Shown here: piece by piece, positions 52,862-63,053 of the stretch
Position numbering within the stretch: the first letter of the stretch is position 1
Layout of the letters: the number at the start of each line of letters is the position of its first letter
Origin: Vibrio diazotrophicus
GTDB taxonomy: Bacteria; Pseudomonadota; Gammaproteobacteria; Enterobacterales; Vibrionaceae
Length of the DNA stretch: 64,000 bases
Reading direction: 5' to 3'
NCBI RefSeq assembly: GCF_038452265.1
Contig: NZ_CP151842.1
Coordinates: forward strand, 3,100,001 to 3,164,000
The notes under the pieces: generated by a model
Databases searched by the model: none
What the model was told of the DNA's origin: nothing
Seen by the model: the letters and a program-made list of their open reading frames with translations, nothing else
Program-made: the position numbers and the translations under genes

Positions 52862-55147
52862 TTAATTTAGCTTTCCTTCATCCAAAGCAGAAGCAACCCA
52901 AACTAAAGGCGCATTCCAGTTAATCGTGATCTCATTGAACGACCACGCATTAATGCTGTCTCTATAGCAGGTTTGACCCACACATAACCCCTTCAGCGTT
53001 GCAGCAACAGGATCGCTGTAACTTGTTGAGTTTGGTCCACCCACTAGCGCCCCAGGTGCTGGTTCTGGTGAGTTTTCATCAGCGGCATGTGCCCAAAAAC
53101 GGTGATGAGGGCTCTTAGCAGCGTTGGTACCGTAACCTGTAATGTAAGAGAGGTTCATTGGGTTAGCGCCAAGTAAGTAATCCATCGCATTTGCAGCCGC
53201 TTTCACATACTTAATATCGCCAGTGAAATCATTCGCATAGATTAAGAAGATAGCTCGGTTCACAAAGCTTGAGTTCGATCCCCATGGGTACTCTTCTACC
53301 GTGTAAGGAATGTGGTAACCCTCATTCTCAATCTGCCCCACAAAATTATTAGAGGTAGCGATTAGGTTATTTCTTGCTACTTTAATCTGCTCTTCACCCA
53401 GTCCGTTAGGAACAACCGCCAAGCTTATCGTTGCTAAAGGTGCTGTGTACCCCCAGAACATTTCATCATCAGCTTCAATGTTGCCTTTTGGAGTCTCTAG
53501 ATAATGAGGCGAAGCTTTCAGTGCTTTAAGGTACTTGCTATCACCTGTGGTGATATAAAGTTCACTTGCAGCCCAGTAGAACTCGTCTGAAAGCTCTTTA
53601 TCATCATAAGGACCCGAACCAGTGAAGTTATCATAGGCAAGAATATTAGGATTTTTGCTCGCCGCTTCCCAAGCCTCTTGTGCCGCATTCAAACAGCTTT
53701 TCGAAAACTTAGGATCAATCTCTTTCCAAATACGGGCACATTGAGCACCAATCGCAGACAAGTTCAACGTTGCAGCTGTCGTTGGGTAACCCACATATCG
53801 TTTTTGGGTGTCCATATGAGGTGGCAACGGCATACCTGTCCAAGCTTCATCAGCAACTTTATGGAAAGCCATACCTTTTGCGTCAATCTTCGTCAGTTTA
53901 AGTGTTTTGTCTCCAGACTGGTCACCAACAGGAACAGCGACAGGTTTGTCGCTTTGGTTCTGCATCGCCAACATGAACTCGATATTCCAACGAGCTTCAG
54001 ACAACAAAGGATTCACACCGTTTCCAGCTTCAGGAATTTTCACCTTCCCTTCGGCAAAAGGAATAGGTGCACTATCTAACCATTTACCTCTTTCAAACAA
54101 GTTCAACAGAGTCCAGGTTGAGATACCGCTGTTCACTGTGTACTTACCGTGGTCGCCTGCGTCATACCAACCACCGGTTACATCGACCGTAAAATCACAA
54201 CCAGGCCATTTATTGCCCCAGCTGTCCGTCTTATCAAAACAGGTCACCACATCGCTCATATGACCGCCCGGGCGAGCTAAATCGTCACGCTGTACCAAAG
54301 CTTTATCGATATCGATACCACTGCGGTTTTGATAGAAATAAGACAATGCATCGTATTTCAACTGGTTGTAGATATCTTTGTTGATGCTGAATGGGAAGCT
54401 CTCGTCTTCGCCAACTTTCACTTTCAAACCACTCATATCCGATTTGTAGTTTGATAAGTCAATACGGTGAATAAACTCACCTGAAGCCTTGTTAAGACCA
54501 AAAACTTCAGTTCTGCCCAAATCGATATTGATATTACTGCTGTTGGTTAGCACCCACTTTAAGGGCTCTTTAGATTCATTAGCGACAAAGACAAACTTAT
54601 CGGCTTGAGGAAGGTAACCAACTTGGTTGGCGCGAACAGAGCTGGTCTTTAGTTCTTCGATGTATCGTTCGCCAAGAATCGACACATTGCTGACACATAT
54701 AGTGCCAACTTTCTGTGCGCCCATTTGGAACTGGAATTCTGTCTTCGCATCACTTTCAACATCATGATTGAAGTTAAACTTATAGCTCTTCTTCTGAGTC
54801 GAGACCTTTGTTTCATCAATAAAGTAATGCGTGTAAGGAGGCCCTTCATGCTGGATCAGCGTTTTCATTTGAGTGTCGACAGTCGCGTACGCATCAAATG
54901 AAACCTGATAATCTGCGTTATTGGCTAAACCAATGCCGCCTTGGCCTAAAATTACATTCCACGAGTTTTCACCCGGATTTCTAATTTCGACGCACGCTTC
55001 GCCATTATTGATTTTTACATCTGCACCAGCATTCCACCAGCCATCCATACTACCGTCAAATTTACCGTTAATAAGCTGCTCATTTGCATAAACAGAACAC
55101 GATGAAAGAATCAGTATGGTTGCCATTGAGAGTTTGAATTTGTGCAT
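52862..55147 (-). CDS. Secreted GH9 cellulase/cellodextrinase
   Basis: 761 aa. Signal peptide MHKFKLSMATILILSSCSVY-A (the Cys hints at a lipoprotein, but no clean lipobox follows). Then a CBM4/9-like beta domain (about 24-160; LINGKFDGSMDGWWNAG), a CelD_N Ig domain (about 165-255; VRANQVGYLPQADKFVFVAN) and a GH9 (alpha/alpha)6 barrel (265-755). Catalytic marks are GGWYDAGDHGKYTVN (Asp pair), HHRFWAHAADE and FNEITINWNAPLVW with Glu739 as acid. It cleaves beta-1,4-glucans or cello-oligosaccharides outside the cytoplasm. The ribosome-binding site AGGAG is 6 bp upstream of the start. Confidence 0.92.
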   Translation of the reverse strand: MHKFKLSMATILILSSCSVYANEQLINGKFDGSMDGWWNAGADVKINNGEACVEIRNPGENSWNVILGQGGIGLANNADYQVSFDAYATVDTQMKTLIQHEGPPYTHYFIDETKVSTQKKSYKFNFNHDVESDAKTEFQFQMGAQKVGTICVSNVSILGERYIEELKTSSVRANQVGYLPQADKFVFVANESKEPLKWVLTNSSNINIDLGRTEVFGLNKASGEFIHRIDLSNYKSDMSGLKVKVGEDESFPFSINKDIYNQLKYDALSYFYQNRSGIDIDKALVQRDDLARPGGHMSDVVTCFDKTDSWGNKWPGCDFTVDVTGGWYDAGDHGKYTVNSGISTWTLLNLFERGKWLDSAPIPFAEGKVKIPEAGNGVNPLLSEARWNIEFMLAMQNQSDKPVAVPVGDQSGDKTLKLTKIDAKGMAFHKVADEAWTGMPLPPHMDTQKRYVGYPTTAATLNLSAIGAQCARIWKEIDPKFSKSCLNAAQEAWEAASKNPNILAYDNFTGSGPYDDKELSDEFYWAASELYITTGDSKYLKALKASPHYLETPKGNIEADDEMFWGYTAPLATISLAVVPNGLGEEQIKVARNNLIATSNNFVGQIENEGYHIPYTVEEYPWGSNSSFVNRAIFLIYANDFTGDIKYVKAAANAMDYLLGANPMNLSYITGYGTNAAKSPHHRFWAHAADENSPEPAPGALVGGPNSTSYSDPVAATLKGLCVGQTCYRDSINAWSFNEITINWNAPLVWVASALDEGKLN

Positions 55148-55311
55148 AGTTACTCCTAGACATATGAATTACAACACTGTGAAAGTAAGCGATTTCATAG
55201 CGAATAGTTTGATGTCTGTGCACAAAAAAAATGCTCTAAAAATGCCTATTTTTACCTTCGTGATACTACTAACACTTGCCTCTGAGCGTATGAATCTGTT
55301 TCAAGAAAATC

Positions 55312-56328
55312 TCATCGATAAATCGACTTGGTAGACTGACGAACGATAAGATCAATCGGAGGTAATCTGACTTCGTGTCGCTCTCCGGAAAGCAAATTCA
55401 GCATAGATCTCGCACATAAAGCACCAATTTCTTCTATTGGCTGGCGCAAAGTGGTCAATGCCGGTGTGAAATATTGTGAAACGGGTAAATCATCAAACCC
55501 AATCACCGAGACATCTTCTGGTACTTTATAACCATGGTCAGTCAGCGCTTTGATCGCGCCATAAGCCGTTTGGTCATTGGCTGCAAACAGTGCTGAGAAA
55601 TGGACTTTTGATTCGATTAATTCCACCGTCATTTTATAGCCGGTTTCAGATCTAAAATCGCCCTGCTTAATTAGCTTAGGATTAGGTTTGATATTCGCTT
55701 CAAGCAAAGCTTTTTTATAGCCTTTAAGACGTGCTCTTGAGTCTGGTTGACTCTCTAGCCCTTTAATATGAGCGATGTTCATATGACCGAGTTGTAACAA
55801 GTGCAACGTTGCAATATAGCCACCCATGACATTGTCCAAATTGAGTGAACGGATGTTTTCGCCCTCGATGTTATAACCCACAGCCACCACAGGGATCGCT
55901 TCTGCTGTTTTCAAAATCATTTGTTCGCTTAGGCTACCAGTCACGATGATCAAGCCATCAACTGAGCATTTCATTAAGTATTCAAGCGCATGCATCTCCA
56001 GCTTGTTCTGCCAATGCCCGGTCGCCAGCACTAAAGAATAGCCCTGTGCCAACAGAACTCGTTCCATATCATTGAGAATGCTACTGGTGTAAGGACTGTC
56101 AGGATGCTGAACTAGGACACCAATCGTCATAGAGCGACGACTTTTATCCTGCTGCATCTGGAAGTTTGGCTTGTAGCCAAGAGTGGTGATGGCTTGTTCG
56201 ATCTTATGACTCTTCTCTTCCGCAACATAGGTAGTTCGGTTCAAAAAGCGTGAAACAGTGCTGGGTGATACGCCAGCCAATTTTGCTACATCATAAACAG
56301 TTGGAGCTTTTTTCTTTTTGTTGGTCAT
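55312..56328 (-). CDS. LacI-family transcriptional regulator
   Basis: 338 aa. The N-terminal HTH/hinge is TVYDVAKLAGVSPSTVSRFL, followed by a periplasmic-binding-protein-like domain (IGVLVQHPDSPYTSSILNDM, and SVIGFDDLPVSQYFTPALTT, RQPIEEIGALCARSML). It lies between the GH116-like and GH9 genes on the same strand, so it probably controls this locus in response to a cello-sugar. I could not point to a convincing operator palindrome in the 164-bp gap upstream of GH9. Confidence 0.93.
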   Translation of the reverse strand: MTNKKKKAPTVYDVAKLAGVSPSTVSRFLNRTTYVAEEKSHKIEQAITTLGYKPNFQMQQDKSRRSMTIGVLVQHPDSPYTSSILNDMERVLLAQGYSLVLATGHWQNKLEMHALEYLMKCSVDGLIIVTGSLSEQMILKTAEAIPVVAVGYNIEGENIRSLNLDNVMGGYIATLHLLQLGHMNIAHIKGLESQPDSRARLKGYKKALLEANIKPNPKLIKQGDFRSETGYKMTVELIESKVHFSALFAANDQTAYGAIKALTDHGYKVPEDVSVIGFDDLPVSQYFTPALTTLRQPIEEIGALCARSMLNLLSGERHEVRLPPIDLIVRQSTKSIYR

Positions 56329-56374
56329 AAGACTTACCCCCTCGTTCTATTTTTATAAGTATATGAAGTATAAA

Positions 56375-56403
56375 GTGGGATTGGCTTTTACACTCAATCC
56401 CAC
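56375..56403 (-). terminator. Stem-loop after the GH116 gene
   Basis: GTGGGATTG (56375-56383) pairs with CAATCCCAC (56395-56403); on the minus strand it is followed by TTTATACTT. It lies between the GH116-like gene and the LacI gene start, so may separate their transcripts. Confidence 0.65.
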
Positions 56404-56432
56404 ATATTCCACCTTTGAACTACCTAATCACT

Positions 56433-59400
56433 TTATCTATAGAGATAGGCGTAGATCATTCCAGGTCGGAAATAGCGTCCGGCTGTGTATTTCAAACCAG
56501 TACTCAACAACCAAATGTGGAGTTCACGATAGTCGACGTTTGAAGGTAAGTTGGACAAACTCAGCGCAAACTCCTCAATGTTTTGAGTCAGCTCTGGATT
56601 CACCCGACCATCAGCAAACAAGTGACCAACCTTCTGTAAGTGCAATAACAACTCACTCGCCATCTCTGACGTTAGGTCAAAGTGTTGTGCAATATCGTTG
56701 TCGCTTACAGTAACAGAACAGTTAAACCCTTCCGGAGCAGCGAAAGGAATTTTTGCCATGCTATAAAGTGCCTGATATACCGCGTCCATCAATCGCTCTG
56801 CTTGCGCTTGCTTACCCGCAAGACGCAGTGCAGTCGCAACACTAAACTGAACGCCAATCCAAACATCTTGCGCCTGAAACGCATCGTGAGGTCTACCATC
56901 TGCCAGCGTCATATTCGCAACCCCCAATTTAGGACTGTTGGTAATAAAGTTGGTTTGATAGATAAAATCTAGCGTACGTTCAATGCGTGATGAATCAAAC
57001 AAGCCCGGTAAATCGACCAGCTTCAGATAGCTGTCCGCCAATAGTGCGTCACCAAAACTGTTGTCGGAATCCGCTTCCAACTTGGCAAATTCAGCACTGA
57101 ATGCTTGCGGCGCTAGCTCGATCAGTCGTTGTTTATTAGCCAAACGTTGGTCTCGCTTGCTGATACTACTCTCTACGTCGTAAGCATCTAAATAAGCGTT
57201 GACCAAGTTAGCATCATGTACGGTATTACCTGTCAGCGTTAAGCCAAGTTTTTCAAGTGATTCGAAACCGTTTCCGGTTAAATGCTTAGCCTGTACTGGT
57301 GTGATGAAGAAATGGTAGTAGCCTTTTTGCTCGTCCCAAAGTCCGCGCTCTAGTGTTTCAAGAGCATCCTTAGAACGTTGTGTATAACCCTGAGCCAGCT
57401 CTTCCTCACCGACTAACAACGCCAGCTCACTTGCTGCGCGCAACCCTGCTACCCATAAGCTACCACAGTAGATTGAAACACCATGAGAAGCAAGATTATC
57501 AAAGGTATCATCAGTACCGCGGGTCAAAGGCAGAGTGTCTCCATCTTCAATAAGATTGGTCAGGTAATCGATACTCTCTTTCACAGATGACCAACAACTT
57601 TCAACCACTTCGCGGTCGCCCGTTTTTTGCCAGTGGCGATACACCATCAGAATGAATTTAGGCGCTAAGTCTTTCCACTCTTTGACGTTATGCCAGCTGT
57701 AAGCATCAGGCTCAATATCAAATGGACTGCCCAGATCGTGAATGACCGCCCCACGTTCTGCTCTGCTTCCCTGATATTTCTCGTCCACCAGTTCCGCATA
57801 AGGCTTATCTTCATATTCCCAGTAGCGTCGCAGCTTTTCGTCACTGTTTAAGATAGCTTTGGCAAAGTGTTTCATTACGCAGCCATCAAGCTCTGGAAGC
57901 AGATAGAGCAGAGAAAATGAACCGTAGAAATACACATCTAGTGAGTTAAAAAATGGGTAATCAACACATTCTTTCACCAGAAGTACATTTTCCTTATCCC
58001 ATACCGTAGATTCCGCGAGGAAGGACAAGCTGTTCATCGCCATGGTGGCGAAACGAAGCGCACTGTCATTATCAACAAAGGTTTGGCTGGCATTATCAAG
58101 GAACTCGCGCTGCTGACTGATAATGTTTTGCTCTATCTCGCTCAGTCTCGGTAAAGTCTGGTTGAGAATAGATTGGGCTCGCGATTGAGCCTCTAAGTAA
58201 CGGACATAAGCTTTTTCACTTTCCCAACCATCCAATAAGATTTTGCTGTGATCCATCACTTGAGCAAATCGAAGTGCAATCGTCTCACCAGGTTTAAGAG
58301 TCACTTGCACACAGACCAAAGCACTTAACGGCTCTCGACCACTATAGATACCACGATCAAAATGCGCATTGGTGCGGCCTGTTTTTAATGCTCGCTCAAC
58401 TTGTTGATCCGCTTTGCTGCAGTAGACCTGTGGTTTGACGGTCACCGTTACTTGCTCAGCCGTTACCCCTTCAAATTGGGTATGCACGCCATACAAGACC
58501 TCACCTGAGATATCGCCATCATAAGGTGAGTTCGATGTCATACTCACGCCATGGAACTCAAAACCAGCACCAGAGATAGTTACTGGCTGATGTTGTTGGC
58601 TGATGGCATTTTGAACTAAGTGACAACAAGAATCTTGCACACCTTCACGTGCTTTCTTATAGGTTGAACCAATCAAATTGCGTAACGGTTGAACCAAGGT
58701 GACAAGCTGAGTTTTGTCACTACGGTTACTCATCTCGAAGTGGTTCCAGTGCATCGGCAAGCTACAAAGCATTTGGTCGTTTTTCACAATAGGTGAAATG
58801 ACCTGACGCGTTAGCGCAACAGACTCAAGCCCTCGATATTCGAACTCTGCGATCGGATAAAGAGCACGGTACTCTATGTTGCTTGGATCAATAGATTCAA
58901 CGCTTGAACCATTATTAGCCGTCAGCGACAGAGCTCGTGCCGAGTTGTTTATCAATAAACCATTGAAGAAATCGATCACAACAAGCAACTGGGTTTCAAG
59001 ACTAGAAGGATCCTTGGTGATCGCTTGTTGGGTTTTATCGGAAAATTCAATCTGCCAACGTTCAAAGTTGGATTTATTATTTAGATAGAACAAGCCTGAA
59101 CGCAAACAACCCTTTATTCCAAAAAGAATAGAACCTTTATTATTGGCATGAGAAATATCAAAAGAAAAATCAGCAGGATAATATTTTAAGAACAGTAAAA
59201 ACTCACCAATATTTGGTATATCCAAATTATCCAGAGAGTGTTCATCCATCACAGAAAAATAAAAGTCATTAAAGTGAATACTTTCATGTTCACAATCAAC
59301 GAATATGCCTGGAATGAAGCTAAAGTTTGGGGTGTTACCTTGCGGGGTTAAGGTAAATGTCGACCCTATACCACCCACAGCCATCCCTGTATTAGCAGGA

Positions 59401-59510
59401 GTTGTTGAGATCGGGGTATACCAAGGCTGAAGAAACTCAACGGCATTCCCTTTACTACATAATGCACCCGCTTGACCTGAATACGATGTATATGGAATTT
59501 TATTTATCAT
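56433..59510 (-). CDS. GH116-like beta-glucosidase/xylosidase
   Basis: 1025 aa, no signal peptide, so cytoplasmic. The N-terminal part (GMAVGGIGSTFTLTPQGNTP) matches the GBA2_N/DUF608 start. The barrel carries KECVDYPFFNSLDVYFYGSF, VIHDLGSPFDIEPDAYSWHN, VKEWKDLAPKFILMVYRHWQ and TRGTDDTFDNLASHGVSIYC with the GH116 Thr-x-Asp acid/base context. Family members hydrolyse beta-glucosides or beta-xylosides with retention. It is divergent from the aldose-epimerase gene (64 bp between). It would take products imported after GH9 action. The substrate is inferred. Confidence 0.85.
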   Translation of the reverse strand: MINKIPYTSYSGQAGALCSKGNAVEFLQPWYTPISTTPANTGMAVGGIGSTFTLTPQGNTPNFSFIPGIFVDCEHESIHFNDFYFSVMDEHSLDNLDIPNIGEFLLFLKYYPADFSFDISHANNKGSILFGIKGCLRSGLFYLNNKSNFERWQIEFSDKTQQAITKDPSSLETQLLVVIDFFNGLLINNSARALSLTANNGSSVESIDPSNIEYRALYPIAEFEYRGLESVALTRQVISPIVKNDQMLCSLPMHWNHFEMSNRSDKTQLVTLVQPLRNLIGSTYKKAREGVQDSCCHLVQNAISQQHQPVTISGAGFEFHGVSMTSNSPYDGDISGEVLYGVHTQFEGVTAEQVTVTVKPQVYCSKADQQVERALKTGRTNAHFDRGIYSGREPLSALVCVQVTLKPGETIALRFAQVMDHSKILLDGWESEKAYVRYLEAQSRAQSILNQTLPRLSEIEQNIISQQREFLDNASQTFVDNDSALRFATMAMNSLSFLAESTVWDKENVLLVKECVDYPFFNSLDVYFYGSFSLLYLLPELDGCVMKHFAKAILNSDEKLRRYWEYEDKPYAELVDEKYQGSRAERGAVIHDLGSPFDIEPDAYSWHNVKEWKDLAPKFILMVYRHWQKTGDREVVESCWSSVKESIDYLTNLIEDGDTLPLTRGTDDTFDNLASHGVSIYCGSLWVAGLRAASELALLVGEEELAQGYTQRSKDALETLERGLWDEQKGYYHFFITPVQAKHLTGNGFESLEKLGLTLTGNTVHDANLVNAYLDAYDVESSISKRDQRLANKQRLIELAPQAFSAEFAKLEADSDNSFGDALLADSYLKLVDLPGLFDSSRIERTLDFIYQTNFITNSPKLGVANMTLADGRPHDAFQAQDVWIGVQFSVATALRLAGKQAQAERLMDAVYQALYSMAKIPFAAPEGFNCSVTVSDNDIAQHFDLTSEMASELLLHLQKVGHLFADGRVNPELTQNIEEFALSLSNLPSNVDYRELHIWLLSTGLKYTAGRYFRPGMIYAYLYR

Positions 59511-59574
59511 AATTTCAAATCCAATATTGAATATTTAAACTCATCCTTTAATATCTAAAAAAAGGAGAATATTT

Positions 59575-60516
59575 ATGTTTAAATCAATTAAAAACAATTT
59601 TGGGGAACTCAATTCCACAACCATATTAAACTCTGAACTTGGAATTCAAGTCGATATTATTCAAGACTTCGGTGCTATCATTAATCAATATCGAGTTAAC
59701 CACAGTCCATTTTCATTTATTGTGGGATACCAAGACAGTCAAGATTTAATTCAATCTCATCCTTTCTTTTCACGTAGCGCAAAGCTCTTCCCCTTTCCAA
59801 ATCGCCTAAAAGCAGGCCAATACCGCTATAGACAACGTGATTACACACTGGCAGCCAACTTTCCATGGTCTGAGCATGCAGTACACGGTTTGCTCTATAA
59901 CCAACCTTTTAAACTGGTCGCGCATGAAGCCAATAGTGAATACGCCGAGGCCACATTTCGCTTTGAAACCACTAAATTAGCGGATGGGTATCCTTTCGCG
60001 TTTCGTCTTGATGTCCGTTATCGGATTGATTATCAAGGAACCTTAAGCTGCAATACGACCATTACCAACTTAGGTACCGAACATTTCCCATTTGGAGATG
60101 CATGGCACCCCTACTTTTCTCTCGGCTGTGACCTCAAACATTGTCAGCTCACTATGGCGGCTCATACCGAGCTCGAACACCAACACGATTTACCTAGCGG
60201 GCAATATCTCTCTAGCAACGTCTTCTCTACTCCAACTTCATTGGAAGGAGTGAACCTCAATAACTGCTACCAGTTCAGTGACTCATCAGAGCAAACTCTT
60301 GAACTGATACGTGATGACAAGAGCGCTTCTTTGCAGTTCAACCAAGGCAAGGGCTATTCGTTCGTGCAACTCTACACGCCTCCTTCAGAGACTAGTATTG
60401 CGATTGAGCCAATGACTTGCCCTGCTGATGCATTCAATAATCACATTGGTCTACTGGAGCTGGCTCCAGAGGAAACCGTTCAATTTGAGTGGCAATGCCA
60501 AGCCACATTTATCTAG
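59575..60516 (+). CDS. Aldose 1-epimerase (galactose mutarotase-like)
   Basis: 313 aa of the GalM superfamily. FPNRLKAGQYRYRQRDYTLA is the sugar-binding start; HAVHGLLYNQPF carries the active-site His, and GDAWHPYFSLG the second His region; EPMTCPADAFN is near the C-terminus (Glu base). It interconverts anomers of the sugar released by the phosphorylase or glycosidase. AAGGAG is 8 bp upstream of the start. Confidence 0.88.
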   Translation: MFKSIKNNFGELNSTTILNSELGIQVDIIQDFGAIINQYRVNHSPFSFIVGYQDSQDLIQSHPFFSRSAKLFPFPNRLKAGQYRYRQRDYTLAANFPWSEHAVHGLLYNQPFKLVAHEANSEYAEATFRFETTKLADGYPFAFRLDVRYRIDYQGTLSCNTTITNLGTEHFPFGDAWHPYFSLGCDLKHCQLTMAAHTELEHQHDLPSGQYLSSNVFSTPTSLEGVNLNNCYQFSDSSEQTLELIRDDKSASLQFNQGKGYSFVQLYTPPSETSIAIEPMTCPADAFNNHIGLLELAPEETVQFEWQCQATFI

Positions 60517-60539
60517 TTCTATTGGCGAGTTCAAAAAGT

Positions 60540-60558
60540 GGGGAGCGCAATGCTCCCC
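60540..60558. terminator. Stem-loop between convergent galM-like and GH94 genes
   Basis: GGGGAGC (60540-60546), loop GCAAT, GCTCCCC (60552-60558). GC-rich and in the 49-bp gap between two 3' ends. A-run on the left (CAAAAAGT); no strong T-run on the right. Confidence 0.7.
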
Positions 60559-60565
60559 TCATTCA

Positions 60566-62977
60566 CTAGCCGAGTCTTACCTCTACTTGATGTTCACCTT
60601 CAGTAAACACTGGCACTTTGTTCCCTGCTAGGACTTCACCATTCACGCGTAACTCAGCCACACCTTTACTTACTTTGTCTGGGTTGGTTACGTGAATATG
60701 GTAGGTAGCACCACGGAACTGGCGTTTAACGCGAAACTCTTTCCATTCAGATGGAATACAAGGATCAACAATCAATCCATCAATGTCAGGACGCACGCCC
60801 AAAATCCATTGTGTTCCGGCAACATAAGTCCACGAAGATGTGCCCGACAACCAAGCGTTTCGGCCAAGACCAAACTGCGGATGCTCATCACCAAGAATGT
60901 TTTGCGGGTAGCAGTAAGGTTCAGATTCAAAGATATCAATCACATCATTCTTTGATGCAGGGTTGATTTGGCGGTAGTACTCGTAAGCACGATCACCGTT
61001 ACCCATTTTCGCTTCAGCAATCATCACCCAAGGGTTGGAGTGCAGGAAAATACCGCCATTTTCTTTCGCGCCCGGAGGGTAAGTTGAAACACCACCAAGG
61101 TTCGGGTTAAAGCCATTGTAACCAGGGGTTGAAAGCTTAATGCCGTTTGCCGTATTGAGTTTGGTGTATACCGAGTTAAGCGCCTGAGTTGCGCGCTCTT
61201 GCTCTGCAAAGCCTGCAATTACTGGCCAGCTTTGACCATTGGTATAGATTTGACCTTGCGCATTGGTATGAGAACCGACAGGTTGTCCCTGCTCGTCAAA
61301 GTAACGAACAAACCACTCACCATCCCAGCCACATTGGTTAACGATGGCCTTCATCTGCTCATACTGTGCCTGATATTGCGCGGCACGGTCATCTTCACCA
61401 CGCAAGCGGCAGAGATCGAGCATATCGAGTAGCGCTTTACCGTACATGCTGGCAACCATTAGAGACTCAGCACCTGTTGGCAAGTTCACTGTATCGTTCC
61501 AGTCAGCGAAACCAAGCAGTGGCAAGCCATGTTGACCAGTATTACCACGAGTGAACTCAATCGCGCGGCATAAGTGTTCCCACACGCTCGCCGATTCAAG
61601 TGGTTTGCCTTGCTTATCTTTTTGATAGAACGGAATTAGCTTATCGAGAAACGCTGCATTACCTGTTTCTTTGACGTACTGCGTTACTGCATAAACAATC
61701 CACAAGTGGTCATCGCCGTAGTAATCAGGGCGGTCTTCTTCTTCACGAGAGTCACCTGCGTTCGCTTCCATCGTAGATGGGAAGAACTGGTGCATCGCTG
61801 AGCCATCAACGTTTTGTACTGAAAGCAGACGCTCGATAAACTCACGCGCTTCTTCAGGCATATGAGTGATAACACCAAGAGTGTCTTGCGAAGAGTCTCG
61901 GAAACCAATGCCGCGAGCACCGTAGCCAAGCTGATACAAAGACAAATAGCGTGACCAGTTTTTCGTTGTATGACACTGACGCGGGTTGTGAATGTTCAGC
62001 ATTGAGTTCATTGCAGGATCAGGCGTTTCAACCTGAACTGCCGCAAGATAGTTGTCCCAATGAGTAGCCAGAGCGTCAAACGCCTTATCCACTTCTTGAT
62101 GATCGCGATACTTCGCAAGCAAAGGTTCAGCTTGTGCTAGGCTCGGCATTTGCGTTAGCTGTACAACGGTACGTTCGTTCTGCTGTGGTGCTAACCAACC
62201 TAAACGCAAGTTTAATGCGCCAATGTTGTCACCACGCAGACATTCACTATTACCTAGTTCAGCAGTAAACAGTTTTTCAGGCGCAGCCCAGCTGCCATAA
62301 CCCATATTACCGAGGAACTTCTGGCGGTCACCATCAAAAGAGGTCGCAGGGCGATCTGCCGTCATCAGGTTTACCGCGTAATCGCGTTTCATAAAGGCAT
62401 ACTGCTCTAGAACTGTATGTCCAGACGCTTGTTGATGCGCTTTTAAAGTCATGGTTTGAGGTACCCAGTCCGCGTTAACCAATTGTTTTAACGCGTCAAA
62501 ATGGGTAAATTCAAACACAGGCACAACATCTACATGCAGCTCTTCATCACTTATGTTGGTGACTTTGATGTCTTCAAGTAGCACAGGAGCATCTTTAGGC
62601 ACAAACATAGTAACTTCACATCGAACGCCATAGCCTTCTGAAATGATTTTTGTGTACGAAAGACCAGTGTGGTTTTCGAACTTTTCCAGCGGCTTTAATG
62701 TTGGCGTGTAAAAAGGTGAAAATACTTCAACTTTACCTTCACGGTTAGTCACTTTCAGATAAACTGTAGAGCCTTTAAAGTCTGAGTTTGGCAGTTGGGC
62801 AATGTATTTGGTGATGCGGTTCAGCGCAGGGTCACCTTTACACAAAACAACACCACCGTTGCTGTCAACCAGACCACCAAACTCCAGTGTACCTACATAG
62901 TTACACCACTTAATCGGTGTACAAGGAGTGGTGGCGATATATTCTTTATTGTTATCGTCAAAATATCCGAATTTCAT
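60566..62977 (-). CDS. Cellobiose phosphorylase (GH94)
   Basis: 803 aa from ATG 62977 (MKFGYFDDNNKEYIATTPCT), which has AAGGA 7 bp upstream; the frame opens seven codons earlier without a site. GH94 marks are GIGFRDSSQDTLGVITHMPE, HQFFPSTMEANAGDSREEED, GLPLLGFADWNDTVNLPTGA with the catalytic Asp, and GRNAWLSGTSSWTYVAGTQW. It phosphorolyses cellobiose to glucose-1-phosphate and glucose in the cytoplasm, saving one ATP. It lies 77 bp after the ABC ATPase in the same direction. Confidence 0.94.
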   Translation of the reverse strand: MKFGYFDDNNKEYIATTPCTPIKWCNYVGTLEFGGLVDSNGGVVLCKGDPALNRITKYIAQLPNSDFKGSTVYLKVTNREGKVEVFSPFYTPTLKPLEKFENHTGLSYTKIISEGYGVRCEVTMFVPKDAPVLLEDIKVTNISDEELHVDVVPVFEFTHFDALKQLVNADWVPQTMTLKAHQQASGHTVLEQYAFMKRDYAVNLMTADRPATSFDGDRQKFLGNMGYGSWAAPEKLFTAELGNSECLRGDNIGALNLRLGWLAPQQNERTVVQLTQMPSLAQAEPLLAKYRDHQEVDKAFDALATHWDNYLAAVQVETPDPAMNSMLNIHNPRQCHTTKNWSRYLSLYQLGYGARGIGFRDSSQDTLGVITHMPEEAREFIERLLSVQNVDGSAMHQFFPSTMEANAGDSREEEDRPDYYGDDHLWIVYAVTQYVKETGNAAFLDKLIPFYQKDKQGKPLESASVWEHLCRAIEFTRGNTGQHGLPLLGFADWNDTVNLPTGAESLMVASMYGKALLDMLDLCRLRGEDDRAAQYQAQYEQMKAIVNQCGWDGEWFVRYFDEQGQPVGSHTNAQGQIYTNGQSWPVIAGFAEQERATQALNSVYTKLNTANGIKLSTPGYNGFNPNLGGVSTYPPGAKENGGIFLHSNPWVMIAEAKMGNGDRAYEYYRQINPASKNDVIDIFESEPYCYPQNILGDEHPQFGLGRNAWLSGTSSWTYVAGTQWILGVRPDIDGLIVDPCIPSEWKEFRVKRQFRGATYHIHVTNPDKVSKGVAELRVNGEVLAGNKVPVFTEGEHQVEVRLG

Positions 62978-62987
62978 ATCACTATCC

Positions 62988-63013
62988 TTAGCTCCCATAC
63001 GTGTGGGAGCTAA
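62988..63013 (-). repeat. 10-bp perfect stem-loop adjoining the GH94 ribosome-binding site
   Basis: TTAGCTCCCA (62988-62997), loop TACGTG, TGGGAGCTAA (63004-63013). On the minus strand the stem ends directly in AAGGAT, the Shine-Dalgarno of the GH94 gene. No T-run follows, so it looks like an intercistronic processing/stabilising hairpin rather than a terminator. Confidence 0.8.
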
Positions 63014-63053
63014 CTATTAAATTGATTCTTGGGTCTTGTATTTAGGCTGGTTA

